A stretch of DNA of 64,000 nucleotides from Stenotrophomonas cyclobalanopsidis. GTDB lineage: Bacteria; Pseudomonadota; Gammaproteobacteria; Xanthomonadales; Xanthomonadaceae. A program made the translations under genes and the position numbers. The stretch is from NCBI RefSeq assembly GCF_008710035.1, contig NZ_VYKI01000006.1:98725-162724 (forward strand). The letters run 5' to 3'. This document shows, in pieces, positions 44,397 to 53,000 of the stretch (positions are counted from its first letter, which is position 1; each line of letters begins with the position of its first letter). The notes beneath the pieces were generated by a model. That model saw only the letters and a program-made list of their open reading frames with translations. It was not told where the DNA came from and searched no databases.

Positions 44397-45755
44397 TCAG
44401 CGCGAGAAGCCTGGCACCGGGTCCTGGCTGACCGGGCCCAGCAGCCATGCACCCCATTCGGGCATGTGCGGGCGCGACTCGCGGTCGCCGGGCAGCGGCA
44501 GCTCGGTGTTGCGGGCCAGTGGCTGCACCAGGCGCGGGGTGACGATGATCACCAGCTCCTTGTCCTGGCGCTTGTAGTCGAGATTGCGGAAGAACGAGCC
44601 GATGATCGGCAGGTCCCCCAGCATCGGGATCTTGTTCACCGTGGACGCCACCGTTGAACTGACCAGGCCGCCGATGACGAAGCTTTCGCCGTCGCCCAGC
44701 TCGACCGTGGTGTCGGCGCGGCGCGTGCTGATCGAGGGGATCTGCACTCCATTGAGGGCGATGGAATTGGTGTAGTCCAGGTCGCTGGCTTCCGGCGCCA
44801 CCTTCAGTGCGATGCGGTTGGGCGACAGCACGGTGGGGGTGACGGTCAGGCCGATGCCGAACGGCTTGTAGGTGACGGTGGTGGTGCCCAGGCCCTGCGG
44901 CTCGAGGATCGGCAGCTCGCCGCCGGCCAGGAAGCTCGCACTCTGGCCGGACAGTGCAACCAGGGTCGGCTCGGCCAGGACGCGGGCCATGCCGTTGCTC
45001 TGCAGCAGGTCGACGTCGGCATTCCACAGGCCCTTGGTCGAGCCGAACACCAGCCGGAATGCGGACGAGATCGGCGACTCTGCTTCGTTGCTGATGCCGC
45101 CCTCCGCCATTCCCGGCAGCACGCCGGTGTTGCCCGGCAGGATGCCGCCGGGGCGGGCGAAGCCATAGGCGAAGCCACCGTTGCGGTTCTGGAAGCTGAT
45201 GCCGATCTGCTTCAGTGCGGTCTTGTTGAATTCGACCACCTTCACTTCCACCTGCACCACGCCACCACTGGCGATGGTGGAGGCGTCGGCCAGCATGCCG
45301 TCCTTGCCCAGGGCCATGGCCGCGGTCTTCTGCTCCTGCATGTGGGTCAGCATGCTGTCGCTGCTTCCCTGCAGCAGTCCCTGCTGGTCCTGCTGGGTGA
45401 ACACCAGGCCATTGCGGCCGGCATCCGCGGCGCCCTGCACGGCGCTCTGCACGCGCACCTGCAGGCGCTGCGGCTCGCCCTGCTTCCTGTGCCACAACAG
45501 CAGGGTGGTGGTGCCGGGCGCCTTGCCGACCAGCAGCGCCTGGCGCTGGCCGCGCAGCATCACCACGTCGGCCACGCCCGGATCGGCGATCGCCACCCGT
45601 TCGAGATCGGCCGGCAGCGTCCACGGACGCTGTTCGCGGGCCTGCAGCACCAGCTCATCTGCCGCCACGCCCGTGCCGGGCGCCAGCAGCACCAGCAGCA
45701 GCGCCAGCCAGCGTTGGCGGGCGGTCGGGCGGGGATGCGGGCGATGTACGGTCAT
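44397..45755 (-). CDS. cpaC: CpaC/RcpA, Flp pilus outer-membrane secretin
   Basis: 452 residues. A signal peptide (about 1-33, LALLLVLLAPGTGVAADE) and N-terminal BON/N1-like domain (RVAIADPGVADVVMLRGQRQALLVGKAPGTTTLLLW) precede a secretin domain (about 160-430; VEVKVVEFNKTALKQIGI, RVLAEPTLVALSGQSASFLAGGE, and VTPRLVQPL at the end). It forms the outer-membrane channel for the Flp pilus. It is upstream of tadZ in the operon with a 69-bp gap. Confidence 0.93.
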   Translation of the reverse strand: MTVHRPHPRPTARQRWLALLLVLLAPGTGVAADELVLQAREQRPWTLPADLERVAIADPGVADVVMLRGQRQALLVGKAPGTTTLLLWHRKQGEPQRLQVRVQSAVQGAADAGRNGLVFTQQDQQGLLQGSSDSMLTHMQEQKTAAMALGKDGMLADASTIASGGVVQVEVKVVEFNKTALKQIGISFQNRNGGFAYGFARPGGILPGNTGVLPGMAEGGISNEAESPISSAFRLVFGSTKGLWNADVDLLQSNGMARVLAEPTLVALSGQSASFLAGGELPILEPQGLGTTTVTYKPFGIGLTVTPTVLSPNRIALKVAPEASDLDYTNSIALNGVQIPSISTRRADTTVELGDGESFVIGGLVSSTVASTVNKIPMLGDLPIIGSFFRNLDYKRQDKELVIIVTPRLVQPLARNTELPLPGDRESRPHMPEWGAWLLGPVSQDPVPGFSR

Positions 45756-45773
45756 GGAAGGTCTCGGGGCAGG

Positions 45774-46811
45774 TCAAAGGGAACCGCGGGGGGCTGCACT
45801 GTCGCCACGGATGATCTCGATGCCGGCCGGGCGCGCGCCGGCGCGGCGCGGTGCAACCGGGCGCGGCGTCGCCCCGGCCACCGGCCGCGGTCGTGCTGCG
45901 CCGCCGGCCAGGCCGTCGCCGTCGATGCCGGCGTAGGCGTTGTTCTCGGGGCGCTGCAGCGCTTCCTGTTGTTCGCTGTCGAGGCCGCGCAGCGGATCCA
46001 GCACGCCGCGTGCCTGCGGGAACAGGGCAACATCGGGCAGGCCGGCATCGGCGGGGTTGCGCAGCGCCAGGAACAGCTTGCCCTGCTGCGCACCGAGCAG
46101 CAGGCGATTGGCTTCGTCCACCGGCACCGCCAGCACCGCGCTGCGTGCAGCCTGGGCGGTGTCGCTGCGGCTGGCCGTGCTGGCGCTGCCGGTGATGTCG
46201 GCGGCACGCGGGTCGTCGCCCTGCGCGTTGCCGCTGTTTTCAGCGCCGGCCTGTGCCGTGTCCACGGCGATGTCCTGCTGTCCATAGCTGAGCACGCGCA
46301 GGCGGGACAGCAGCAGGCGCGTCTGCGCCGGTTGCGGCTGGCCGTTCGTGCTGTTGTTGGCGCTGCGCAGGTTGAGGAAGACATCGACGAAATCGCCCGG
46401 CAGGATGCGGTTGCCCGCCCCCACCAGCTCATCGACCGGCACCGCCAACGCGCGCTCGCCGGGGCGAAGCTGCAGCGAGAAGCCCTGTGCCAGCAGGCCA
46501 CGGCTGACCGTGGTGCCCTCGGCGATGTCCTGTACCGGCACCTTGCCGAGCACCGACGCCAGGTCGGACGAGGCGCCCGGTTCGGCGCTGGTGCGCTGGG
46601 CCAGGCGTACACCATCGGCGCGGATCGGTTCGCCGGCCGGCAGTCGTGCCACGGCTTCCACCACGGTTAGGGTGCGTGCGTCGGTGGTCGAGGCTGCCAT
46701 GGGCGCGGTCGCCGTCGTGGCGGGCTTGCGCCCCACCATGAACGCCACTACCGCAAGCAGCGCGGCCAGGCCGATCAGTGCGATGGCGGCGATGCGGGTC
46801 AACTTGAGCAT
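45774..46811 (-). CDS. cpaB: CpaB/RcpC, Flp pilus assembly protein
   Basis: 345 residues. An N-terminal membrane anchor (about 9-27) precedes a SAF domain (LTVVEAVARLPAGEPIRADGVRL and LLAQGFSLQLRPGERALAVPVDELVGAGNRILPGDFVDVFLNL) and an RcpC domain (VLAVPVDEANRLLLGAQQGKLFLALRNP). It probably stabilises the secretin or interacts with peptidoglycan. The Pro/Arg-rich tail is typical. It starts 24 bp past tadE. Confidence 0.92.
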   Translation of the reverse strand: MLKLTRIAAIALIGLAALLAVVAFMVGRKPATTATAPMAASTTDARTLTVVEAVARLPAGEPIRADGVRLAQRTSAEPGASSDLASVLGKVPVQDIAEGTTVSRGLLAQGFSLQLRPGERALAVPVDELVGAGNRILPGDFVDVFLNLRSANNSTNGQPQPAQTRLLLSRLRVLSYGQQDIAVDTAQAGAENSGNAQGDDPRAADITGSASTASRSDTAQAARSAVLAVPVDEANRLLLGAQQGKLFLALRNPADAGLPDVALFPQARGVLDPLRGLDSEQQEALQRPENNAYAGIDGDGLAGGAARPRPVAGATPRPVAPRRAGARPAGIEIIRGDSAAPRGSL

Positions 46812-46835
46812 GGAAGCATCTCCTGAAACCGATCG

Positions 46836-47306
46836 TCAGTTGCTGCCGAGATCGAGCTGGGCGACCGCAACGCTGCGGATCGGGGCCTTCATCACCCAGC
46901 CGTACAGCGTGCCGGTGCCGGGAAGGAAGGGGTGGCTGGAATAGTCGTAGCTGACCGTGACGGTCACGCACTGCGCGCTGGCAAGACCGCTGCACGCCGC
47001 TGGCGGCGAGACCACGATGGCGCCGCTGCTGCCGGCCGCGCTGCAGTCAGGCTCCTGGCCCGAGAAGCGCAGCAGCCACTGCATCGAACGGCGTGCGGCC
47101 GAGCATGCAGCGACCCGACGTTCGGCGGTGCTGCCGAAGCGCAGCGAGGCACGCGCGCCTTCGGCCGATGCGGTCGCCAGCGTCTGCTGCGCGGCCATGA
47201 TCATCACGCCGGAAAACGTAAGCATCAGCAGCGGAAGGAAGCCGAGCATCATCATCAGTGCGTACTCGACGGTGATGACGCCGCGTTGGGATCGGATCGT
47301 CTTCAT
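46836..47306 (-). CDS. tadE: TadE-like minor pseudopilin
   Basis: 156 residues, starting MKTIRSQRGVITVEYALMMMLGFLPLLMLTFSGVMIMAAQQTLATASAEGARASLR. This is the TadE N-terminal segment: a short basic leader, then a G-(V/A)-x-T-V-E-Y type prepilin peptidase site and a long hydrophobic helix. A Cys-containing globular part follows. Minor component of the Flp pilus. Its start overlaps the tadV stop by 4 bp (47303-47306), which fixes the ATG. Confidence 0.88.
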   Translation of the reverse strand: MKTIRSQRGVITVEYALMMMLGFLPLLMLTFSGVMIMAAQQTLATASAEGARASLRFGSTAERRVAACSAARRSMQWLLRFSGQEPDCSAAGSSGAIVVSPPAACSGLASAQCVTVTVSYDYSSHPFLPGTGTLYGWVMKAPIRSVAVAQLDLGSN

Positions 47307-47848
47307 TGCAGTACTCCCTGGCTCGAGGCCGCGACCCAGCCGATGGCGGCGAAGGCGAGATAGGCGGCGTAGGGGACGCCCTGGCGTCCCTGGCGGGCGA
47401 GGTGCATGTGCTGGACGGCCGGGCGCGCCTGCCAGTGCGCGCTCCATCGCGCGCAGTGCAGTTGCAGGCGTGGCGATACACAGTGCATCAGCCGTCTCGT
47501 GCTGATCACCAGCACCGCGTGCAGGCCTGCCACCAGGCTTGCGGCGATCCAGATCGGCAGCAGGGCGTTCCAGCCCAGCAGCAACCCCAGCACGGCGAAG
47601 AGCTTGACGTCGCCGGCGCCCATCCAGCGAAGCACGTAGAAGGGCAGCAGCGATGCCAGCCCTAGCGCGGCGCCCAGCAGGTGCCCCCACCATGGCAGGT
47701 GCGGGCCGGAAAACTGACCGGCGACAATCAACGGGAGGGCAAGCGCGCACGCTCCGACCAGCCAGGCATTGGGGACACGGCGGGCGTACAGATCGCTGAT
47801 CGCGATGCGCAGGCTCAAACCCATGGCCAACAGCCCCAGTAACGTCAT
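47303..47848 (-). CDS. tadV: TadV/CpaA, Flp prepilin peptidase
   Basis: 181 residues, an A24-type prepilin peptidase with about five helices. The catalytic Asp pair is the Asp in SDLYARRVPNAWLV (after the first helix) and that in the GAGDVKL motif. It processes the Flp and TadE-like precursors at the inner membrane. It lacks the N-methylase domain of PilD. It is second in the operon, 112 bp after the flp stop. A hairpin lies in this gap. Confidence 0.93.
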   Translation of the reverse strand: MTLLGLLAMGLSLRIAISDLYARRVPNAWLVGACALALPLIVAGQFSGPHLPWWGHLLGAALGLASLLPFYVLRWMGAGDVKLFAVLGLLLGWNALLPIWIAASLVAGLHAVLVISTRRLMHCVSPRLQLHCARWSAHWQARPAVQHMHLARQGRQGVPYAAYLAFAAIGWVAASSQGVLQ

Positions 47849-47919
47849 CCCACACCCTCAACATCCATCAATGGACCGTTTCTGTTTCAGCACTTTCGAT
47901 TCTTTCAGCGATCCGCAGC

Positions 47920-47938
47920 CGCGGCCGCGTGGGCCGCG
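47920..47938 (-). promoter_or_regulatory. hairpin between flp and tadV
   Basis: The minus strand has CGCGGCC-CACGC-GGCCGCG, a 7-bp GC stem without a T-run in the 110-bp gap after flp. Such hairpins can stabilise the pilin transcript or limit read-through so pilin exceeds the assembly proteins. Role inferred. Confidence 0.35.
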
Positions 47939-47959
47939 TGCGGAACGTGGCGCCGCGAA

Positions 47960-48154
47960 TCAATCTCCGGCGCCGACGCCTGCTGCCTTGTCAGCCAGGG
48001 TCGTCAGGTTCGAGAAGAGCTTGCCGAAGTACTCGGAGATCTGTTCTCCGCCGATGGCGATGATCACGCCAGCAATAACTGCTGCCAGCAGGCCATATTC
48101 CAGCGCAGTCACGCCGTCTTCTTCGTTGAGGAACTTGCGGATCGATGCGTTCAT
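47960..48154 (-). CDS. flp: Flp major pilin
   Basis: 64 residues: basic leader MNASIRKFLNEEDGVTALEYGLLAAVIAGVIIAIG. Cleavage is expected after Gly in EDG|VTALEYGLLAA, giving a mature pilin with Glu at +5 and the adjacent Tyr typical of Flp proteins. A hydrophobic helix and short polar tail follow. It polymerises into thin bundle-forming pili for surface adhesion. First gene of the Tad operon; its upstream region (48155-48818) is long and AT-richer and contains the candidate regulatory sites listed. Confidence 0.93.
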   Translation of the reverse strand: MNASIRKFLNEEDGVTALEYGLLAAVIAGVIIAIGGEQISEYFGKLFSNLTTLADKAAGVGAGD

Positions 48155-48476
48155 GACGGTTGTCTCCCTATACCAGTCAGGTTTTCATGTGTTACCCAGG
48201 TTGAATGGGCGCCCGGTTCCACCGGGTCCATCCATGGACCCCCACCGTCCTGGCAGGGGGACATGGCGGGACAGTCCCGCCATGGTCAATCAACGTGATC
48301 CCTGTCCCCAGGAGCAGCCTGCGCACGAGCGCCGTCGCGCCGCGTCCTGCCGCGGGTCAGCTGTGCGAGGGTGGCGCGCATTTGCATGTTTCCCCCTGGG
48401 TGACGCCGATGTCGCATCGCCGGATCACCATGGCATCGACTCTTGCCCGAATGGCGCGGTGCCGCAAGCCAAATCA

Positions 48477-48493
48477 ATATGCAAATTCGGCAG
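48477..48493 (-). promoter_or_regulatory. CTGCCGAATTTGCATAT site shared with the adhesin iterons
   Basis: The minus strand reads CTGCCGAATTTGCATAT, 16 of 17 bases identical to the first adhesin iteron (CTGCCGAATCTGCATAT at 49841-49857). It faces flp from 323 bp upstream of the ATG. Candidate binding site for the AraC protein encoded between the two operons. Confidence 0.5.
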
Positions 48494-48507
48494 AAAGCCA
48501 TTCTTGC

Positions 48508-48540
48508 GTGAAGAAAAACTGTCGTTCAGGTGAAGAAAAA
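48508..48540 (+). repeat. GTGAAGAAAAA direct repeat, 22-bp spacing
   Basis: Identical 11-mers at 48508-48518 and 48530-48540, starting 22 bp apart. AT-rich and two helical turns apart, so a protein-binding site is plausible. Confidence 0.55.
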
Positions 48541-48600
48541 AGGTTACCCGACAAATCCGTTCATTTGGATCGAGAAAATCGCCGGGAAGCCTTGCCGCAT

Positions 48601-48615
48601 GCGAATTTCGTGCCA
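48601..48615 (-). promoter_or_regulatory. sigma-54-like promoter box facing flp
   Basis: The minus strand reads TGGCACGAAATTCGC, against the consensus TGGCACG-N4-TTGC: one mismatch (TCGC), with the GG and GC elements at correct spacing. A transcript would start near 48589 and have a leader of about 435 nt before flp. Sequence match only. Confidence 0.4.
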
Positions 48616-48670
48616 TTCGCAGCTACATTCCGAAAGGCTGGCCATTAATGGTTTACGTAATGCATCACTG

Positions 48671-48699
48671 TTTACGGACGCTCATTTACACGCAATACT
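48671..48699 (+). promoter_or_regulatory. possible sigma-70 promoter of the AraC gene
   Basis: TTTACG (48671-48676) and AATACT (48694-48699) with a 17-bp spacer, each 4 of 6 to consensus. GTTTACG occurs at 48651-48657 and 48670-48676. A start near 48706 would give a leader of about 110 nt. Confidence 0.3.
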
Positions 48700-48818
48700 C
48701 CAACGCAATCGAAACGTACTCGTGGCAGCCGGCCGCAGTGCAGGCCGGCCTCGCTACGGCACGTTGAATGGATTGCGGCGCGCGCCCTTTCGGCCAGTGG
48801 GGCGGCGGATACGGACTC

Positions 48819-49829
48819 ATGGGGGACGACGCTGTCATGGAAGGTGGGGTGGGCGATCTCGAAGGCGGCCGGCTCGACGACGGTGAACTCCGGTCGATCG
48901 ACCTGGCGACGCTGAGCGGTGTGCTTCGCGTCTGCGATGTGGAACTGCTGCTGCTCGACGGCAACGGGCCCAAGGCTGCCTTCTCTTCGCGCGTGCACGA
49001 TGAAGCGCTGTTCTGCAGCATCACCTGCGGCTTCCATTGCCGTGGACGATTCATGCTGCCGCCGGACTGGGCGATGCTCGGCTTCGTGCATGCCACCGAT
49101 GAAGTACAGAGCTGGTGCCACGGCGTGCCGATGGTGGCGGGCATGTCGTTCACGGTGCTGCCTGAAGGCATCAGTGAGTTCACGCTCAGCGCCGGCACCC
49201 AGATCACCGTCATGCTGCTGCCGGTGGCGCGGGTGCAGCGCAAGCTCACCGAGCTGAGCCTGCGCAGTACGCCACCGGCCGGCCAGGCCCTGAGCCTGGT
49301 GCAGCTGCCCGTCGACAGCCAGGCGCTGGCCAACCATTACCTGCAGCTGCACGCGCAGCTGGGGCAGGGTGCCGCACTGCAGCCGGAAGAGACCGATCGC
49401 CTGCTGCATGAACACATCCAAGCGCTGCTGGCGGCCGGGCCTGCCGATCGCCCCGGCTTCACCCGCGCGCGGCGGACGCACTATCTCATCGCGCAGCGCG
49501 CCGAGAACTTCATGCGCCTCAACCTGCGGCGCAACATCTATATGAATGAAATCTGCGATGCGGCCGGCGTCAGCGAGCGTGGCCTGCGCTACGCGTTCGA
49601 AGATCTGTTCGGCGTGTCGCCCAACCGTTACCTGTCGATGCTTCGGCTGTGCGCCGCCTGCCGCAGCCTGTCGATGGCCGACTCCAGCCGCCGCTCGGTC
49701 AAGGCCATCGCACTCAGTTGCGGCCTGTGGGATCTCTCGCGCTTTGCCGACAACTACCGCAAGGTGTTCGGCGAACTGCCGCGCGACACGTTGATGCGCT
49801 CGCCGGCACAGATGGGCCAGCCGGCCTGA
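48819..49829 (+). CDS. AraC family regulator between the Tad operon and the adhesin
   Basis: About 336 residues from the ATG at 48819; ATGs at 48768 and 48837 are possible, none with a decisive Shine-Dalgarno. An N-terminal beta-rich sensing domain (about 20-165; ALFCSITCGFHCRGRF, MSFTVLPEGISEFTLSAGTQITVMLLPV) is followed by a C-terminal AraC/EutR-type double HTH (about 215-330; RRNIYMNEICDAAGVSERGLRYAFEDLFGVSPNRYLSMLRL and SVKAIALSCGLWDLSRFADNYRKVFGELPRDTL). It lies divergent to the Tad operon and 181 bp upstream of the adhesin, with matching sites before both. It is probably an activator of surface attachment genes. Confidence 0.9.
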   Translation: MGDDAVMEGGVGDLEGGRLDDGELRSIDLATLSGVLRVCDVELLLLDGNGPKAAFSSRVHDEALFCSITCGFHCRGRFMLPPDWAMLGFVHATDEVQSWCHGVPMVAGMSFTVLPEGISEFTLSAGTQITVMLLPVARVQRKLTELSLRSTPPAGQALSLVQLPVDSQALANHYLQLHAQLGQGAALQPEETDRLLHEHIQALLAAGPADRPGFTRARRTHYLIAQRAENFMRLNLRRNIYMNEICDAAGVSERGLRYAFEDLFGVSPNRYLSMLRLCAACRSLSMADSSRRSVKAIALSCGLWDLSRFADNYRKVFGELPRDTLMRSPAQMGQPA

Positions 49830-49840
49830 AACAGGCGTGC

Positions 49841-49924
49841 TGCCGAATCTGCATATGCGTCTGCCGAATCCGCCCGTGGCTTTGCCGGAATGCGCGATTG
49901 CCCTGCCGGAATGAAGTGCCCCGC
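49841..49924 (+). promoter_or_regulatory. four tandem 21-bp iterons upstream of the adhesin
   Basis: CTGCCGAATCTGCATATGCGT, CTGCCGAATCCGCCCGTGGCT, TTGCCGGAATGCGCGATTGCC and CTGCCGGAATGAAGTGCCCCG run head to tail. The TGCCG(A/G)AAT-like cores start at 49842, 49863, 49884 and 49905, exactly 21 bp apart. AraC-family activators classically bind direct half-sites 21 bp apart. They end just before a TTGAAG (49930-49935) that could be the -35 element. Binding is inferred. Confidence 0.6.
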
Positions 49925-50010
49925 CCACGTTGAAGACGCTGAAATATCAGTCACGTGCCAACCGGCATGCCCACTGGATTTCAAGTCGTTCGTCAACGGG
50001 GGAAGTGCTC

Positions 50011-53000
50011 ATGAACCGCATTTACCGGCGTGTATGGAACCGCCAGCTCAATGCTCTTGTTGTGGCCTCGGAACTGGCCACCGGCGATGGTGGAGCGACA
50101 GCGCTCCGCGATCCGCAATCGAAACTGCTGGTGCCCAGCGCATTGGCCCTGGCACTGCTGAGCGTCCTTGCCAGCGGCACCGCTGCCGCCAGTGAGCCCA
50201 ATCAGTCGCTGCGCGACCTGCAGGCATTGGCGGCCAAGTACACCCAGACCATGCCGGTCAAGGTGGACGCGGAAGTGGCCCTCGCCGCCGCTGCGCGCCA
50301 GGCACAGGCCAGCCCGGCCATCAGTACCGATGCACGCATCGGCCTGCAGCTGAGCACCACCGGCCTGCCGGTCGTGCGCGATGTGCTGCCGGCCAGGGTC
50401 AAGGTGTCGCTGGGTGCGGGCAACACGCCGCAGCAGGTGGCCGCACCGGCCGTGGCCGCCAATGTTCGCGCTTCGGTCGGGCTGGGCGGCACCACCCGTG
50501 TCGACACCGCGCTCGGTGCGCAGCTGGCGCCGCAGGCACAGGCACCGTTGGCACTGGCCACCACCGCCGCTGCCAAGGCCCAGGTGGGCGTGGACGGCGC
50601 GCCGCTTGCCGGTCTCGATACCCAGGCTGCCGTTGCCGCCAATGTTGCGGCGGCGCCGACCCCTTCGCTGTCCGGCCTGAAGGCCGCGGTCGCTGGCAAG
50701 GTCGATGCGAAGCTGGCGCTGGCCGGCCATGCCATCGAAGGCCGGGGCCAGGTTGGCGCGACGGCGTCGGCCACGCTGCCGGCGAAAGAAGAGCTGCCGG
50801 GCGAGACCGAGGATCGTGCACTGACCGCCGGGCTCGATGGCTCCGTCGCGGGCAAAGTGCGCGTGCTCGGCCCCGATGGCGAAGCCGTCATTGCCGATCG
50901 CAACCTGAAGCTGGTCGGTACCTCGGTGGTCGGCGCACAGACCAGCTCGCTGGGACTGGGTGGCCTGCTCACCGGCGTCGGCACTGCGCTGGAGGGTGTC
51001 GGCGGCGCTGTTGGCAGCCTGGTCAACGGCGATCTCAACGGCACGGTCGGCAACCTCGGCGGTGCGGTGGGTGGCCTGCTCGGCAACACGCTGGGCGGGC
51101 TCGGCCTGACCCAGCCGTCGGCCATTCCGCCGGACAGCCCGAAGGCACCTGCCGCGGCCGATCCCAATGCCGGCCTGATCATCGGCACCGGTGGTCTGGT
51201 CGGTGGTCTGGGCGCATTGATCGGCCCGACCACCGCCAGTTTGTTCGGTGGCAACGGCTACCTGACAAACGGCAACCTCAATGTCAGTACTGCCAATGTC
51301 ATGCAGACCTATTCGACGGTCAACGTGCTGGGCATTCCGGTGGTCAACGCCACCCCGGTCGGCACCACGCTGAATGGCCTGGGCGGTGCGGTCACCGGTG
51401 GCAGCTCGCACCTCACCCTGATCGGTGGCGTGACGTCGGACAGCTACATCTACAACATCAACAACGGCAATCCGGGCGGCCTGCTCGGCCTGCTGTTGCC
51501 GGGGCAGTCGCCGGAGTGGGCGGCCAAGTGCCTGGACGTCCTCGGCGTGGCCGATATCTCCTGCTGGGCGGTCAACGCCGCGCAGGACTACCAGGTGCTG
51601 ATGGGGGACGGCGCCTATGCCAACGGTTCCAGGGAGGTGGTGATCGGCGCCAACGCACGCCACGAACTGCCCAAGGTCGATGCCAACGTCGCGTTCCCCG
51701 GCAACGGCACCAACGATCCGGCCAACCCCACCGGCGTGCCCACCGCGGACTACGCCGCGCGCTTGGGCCATTCGGTGATCGTCGGCGACAGCGCCTCCGG
51801 CACCGCCAACGGGCAGACCCTGCTTGGCGCCGAGGCAACCTCGGACAAGGCCAATTCGGTAGCGCTGGGCTACCGCTCGGCTGCAGTGCGTGGCGCGCAG
51901 GCCAGCTACAGCGCATACGGCCTGACCGCAGCGCAGGTGTCCGCCGGCGAAGTGTCCGTGGGCAGCGCCAACGGTGGCGAGCGGCAGATCACCAACCTGG
52001 CTGCGGGTAGTGCCAGCACCGATGCGGTCAACGTCGCCCAGCTGCGGGGCGCGATCAGCCAGATCGATGCGCTGGGCGATGTTGCCGTCACCTACGACCT
52101 CGACGAAGCCGGCGCCCCCGACTATCGCCGCGTCACCTTGGGCAACGGCACCGGCACCACCACGCTGTCCAACCTGACGGCGGGCGCGATCAGCGCCAGC
52201 AGCACCGAAGCGGTCAACGGCAGCCAGCTGTTTACCAGCAACGATGCGATCACGCGCTTCTTTGGCGGCCGCACTGCCTTCGATCCGGCCACTGGTGCCT
52301 TCACCGCGCCGCTGTTCGAGATCAGCACCCTCTCCGATGACGGCGCCATCGCGCAGGGCGCCTACGAGAACGTCACCGATGCCTTCGATGCGGTCGATGG
52401 CTCGCTGGTCAACCTCAACACGCAGATCAACGACATCCGCAACGGCGGCACCAAGTACCTGCGGGTGAATTCCACGGGCGTGGAAGCCGTGGCCACCGGC
52501 GCCGATTCCATCGCCGTGGGCAGCAACGCGCAGGCCACCGCTGCCAACAGCATCGCCGTCGGCGCAGGCAGCCTGGCCGACCGTGACAACACTGTCTCCG
52601 TCGGCGCCGCCGGTGCGGAACGGCAGATCACCCACGTGGCCGCGGCCACCGAGGCGACCGATGCGGTCAACCTGGGCCAGCTGCAGGCATCGGAAGAGGG
52701 CGCGCTGCGCTACGACCTCAACGCCGATGGCAGCGTGGACTACGCCAGCGCCACGCTGGGCCAGGGCGGTACCGCCACCACCCTGCGCAACCTGGGCCCG
52801 GGCGAGGTCAGTGCGCTCAGCAGCGAGGCCATCAACGGTGCGCAGCTGTTCGCCGCCAACCAGACCATGGCCACCCATCTCGGCGGTGGCGCAGCGGTCG
52901 ATGCCAACGGCGTGGTCACCGCACCCACCTACACCATCAACAACGTGGCCGCCAACGGCACCATCAGCCAGGGCAGCTACAACGACGTGGGCAGTGCCTT

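Larger units (their letters stand above)
48155..48818. other. long intergenic regulatory region between flp and the AraC gene
   Basis: 664 bp with no convincing gene. The first 230 bp next to flp are GC-rich. The 48440-48720 part is distinctly AT-richer than the surroundings. It holds a site shared with the adhesin promoter (48477-48493), a GTGAAGAAAAA direct repeat (48508-48540), a sigma-54-like box (48601-48615) and a possible sigma-70 promoter for the AraC gene (48671-48699). Confidence 0.7.

Noticed and set aside
48286..48501. Small minus-strand frame upstream of flp
   Set aside because: No ribosome-binding site or family signal; covers the candidate regulatory site.
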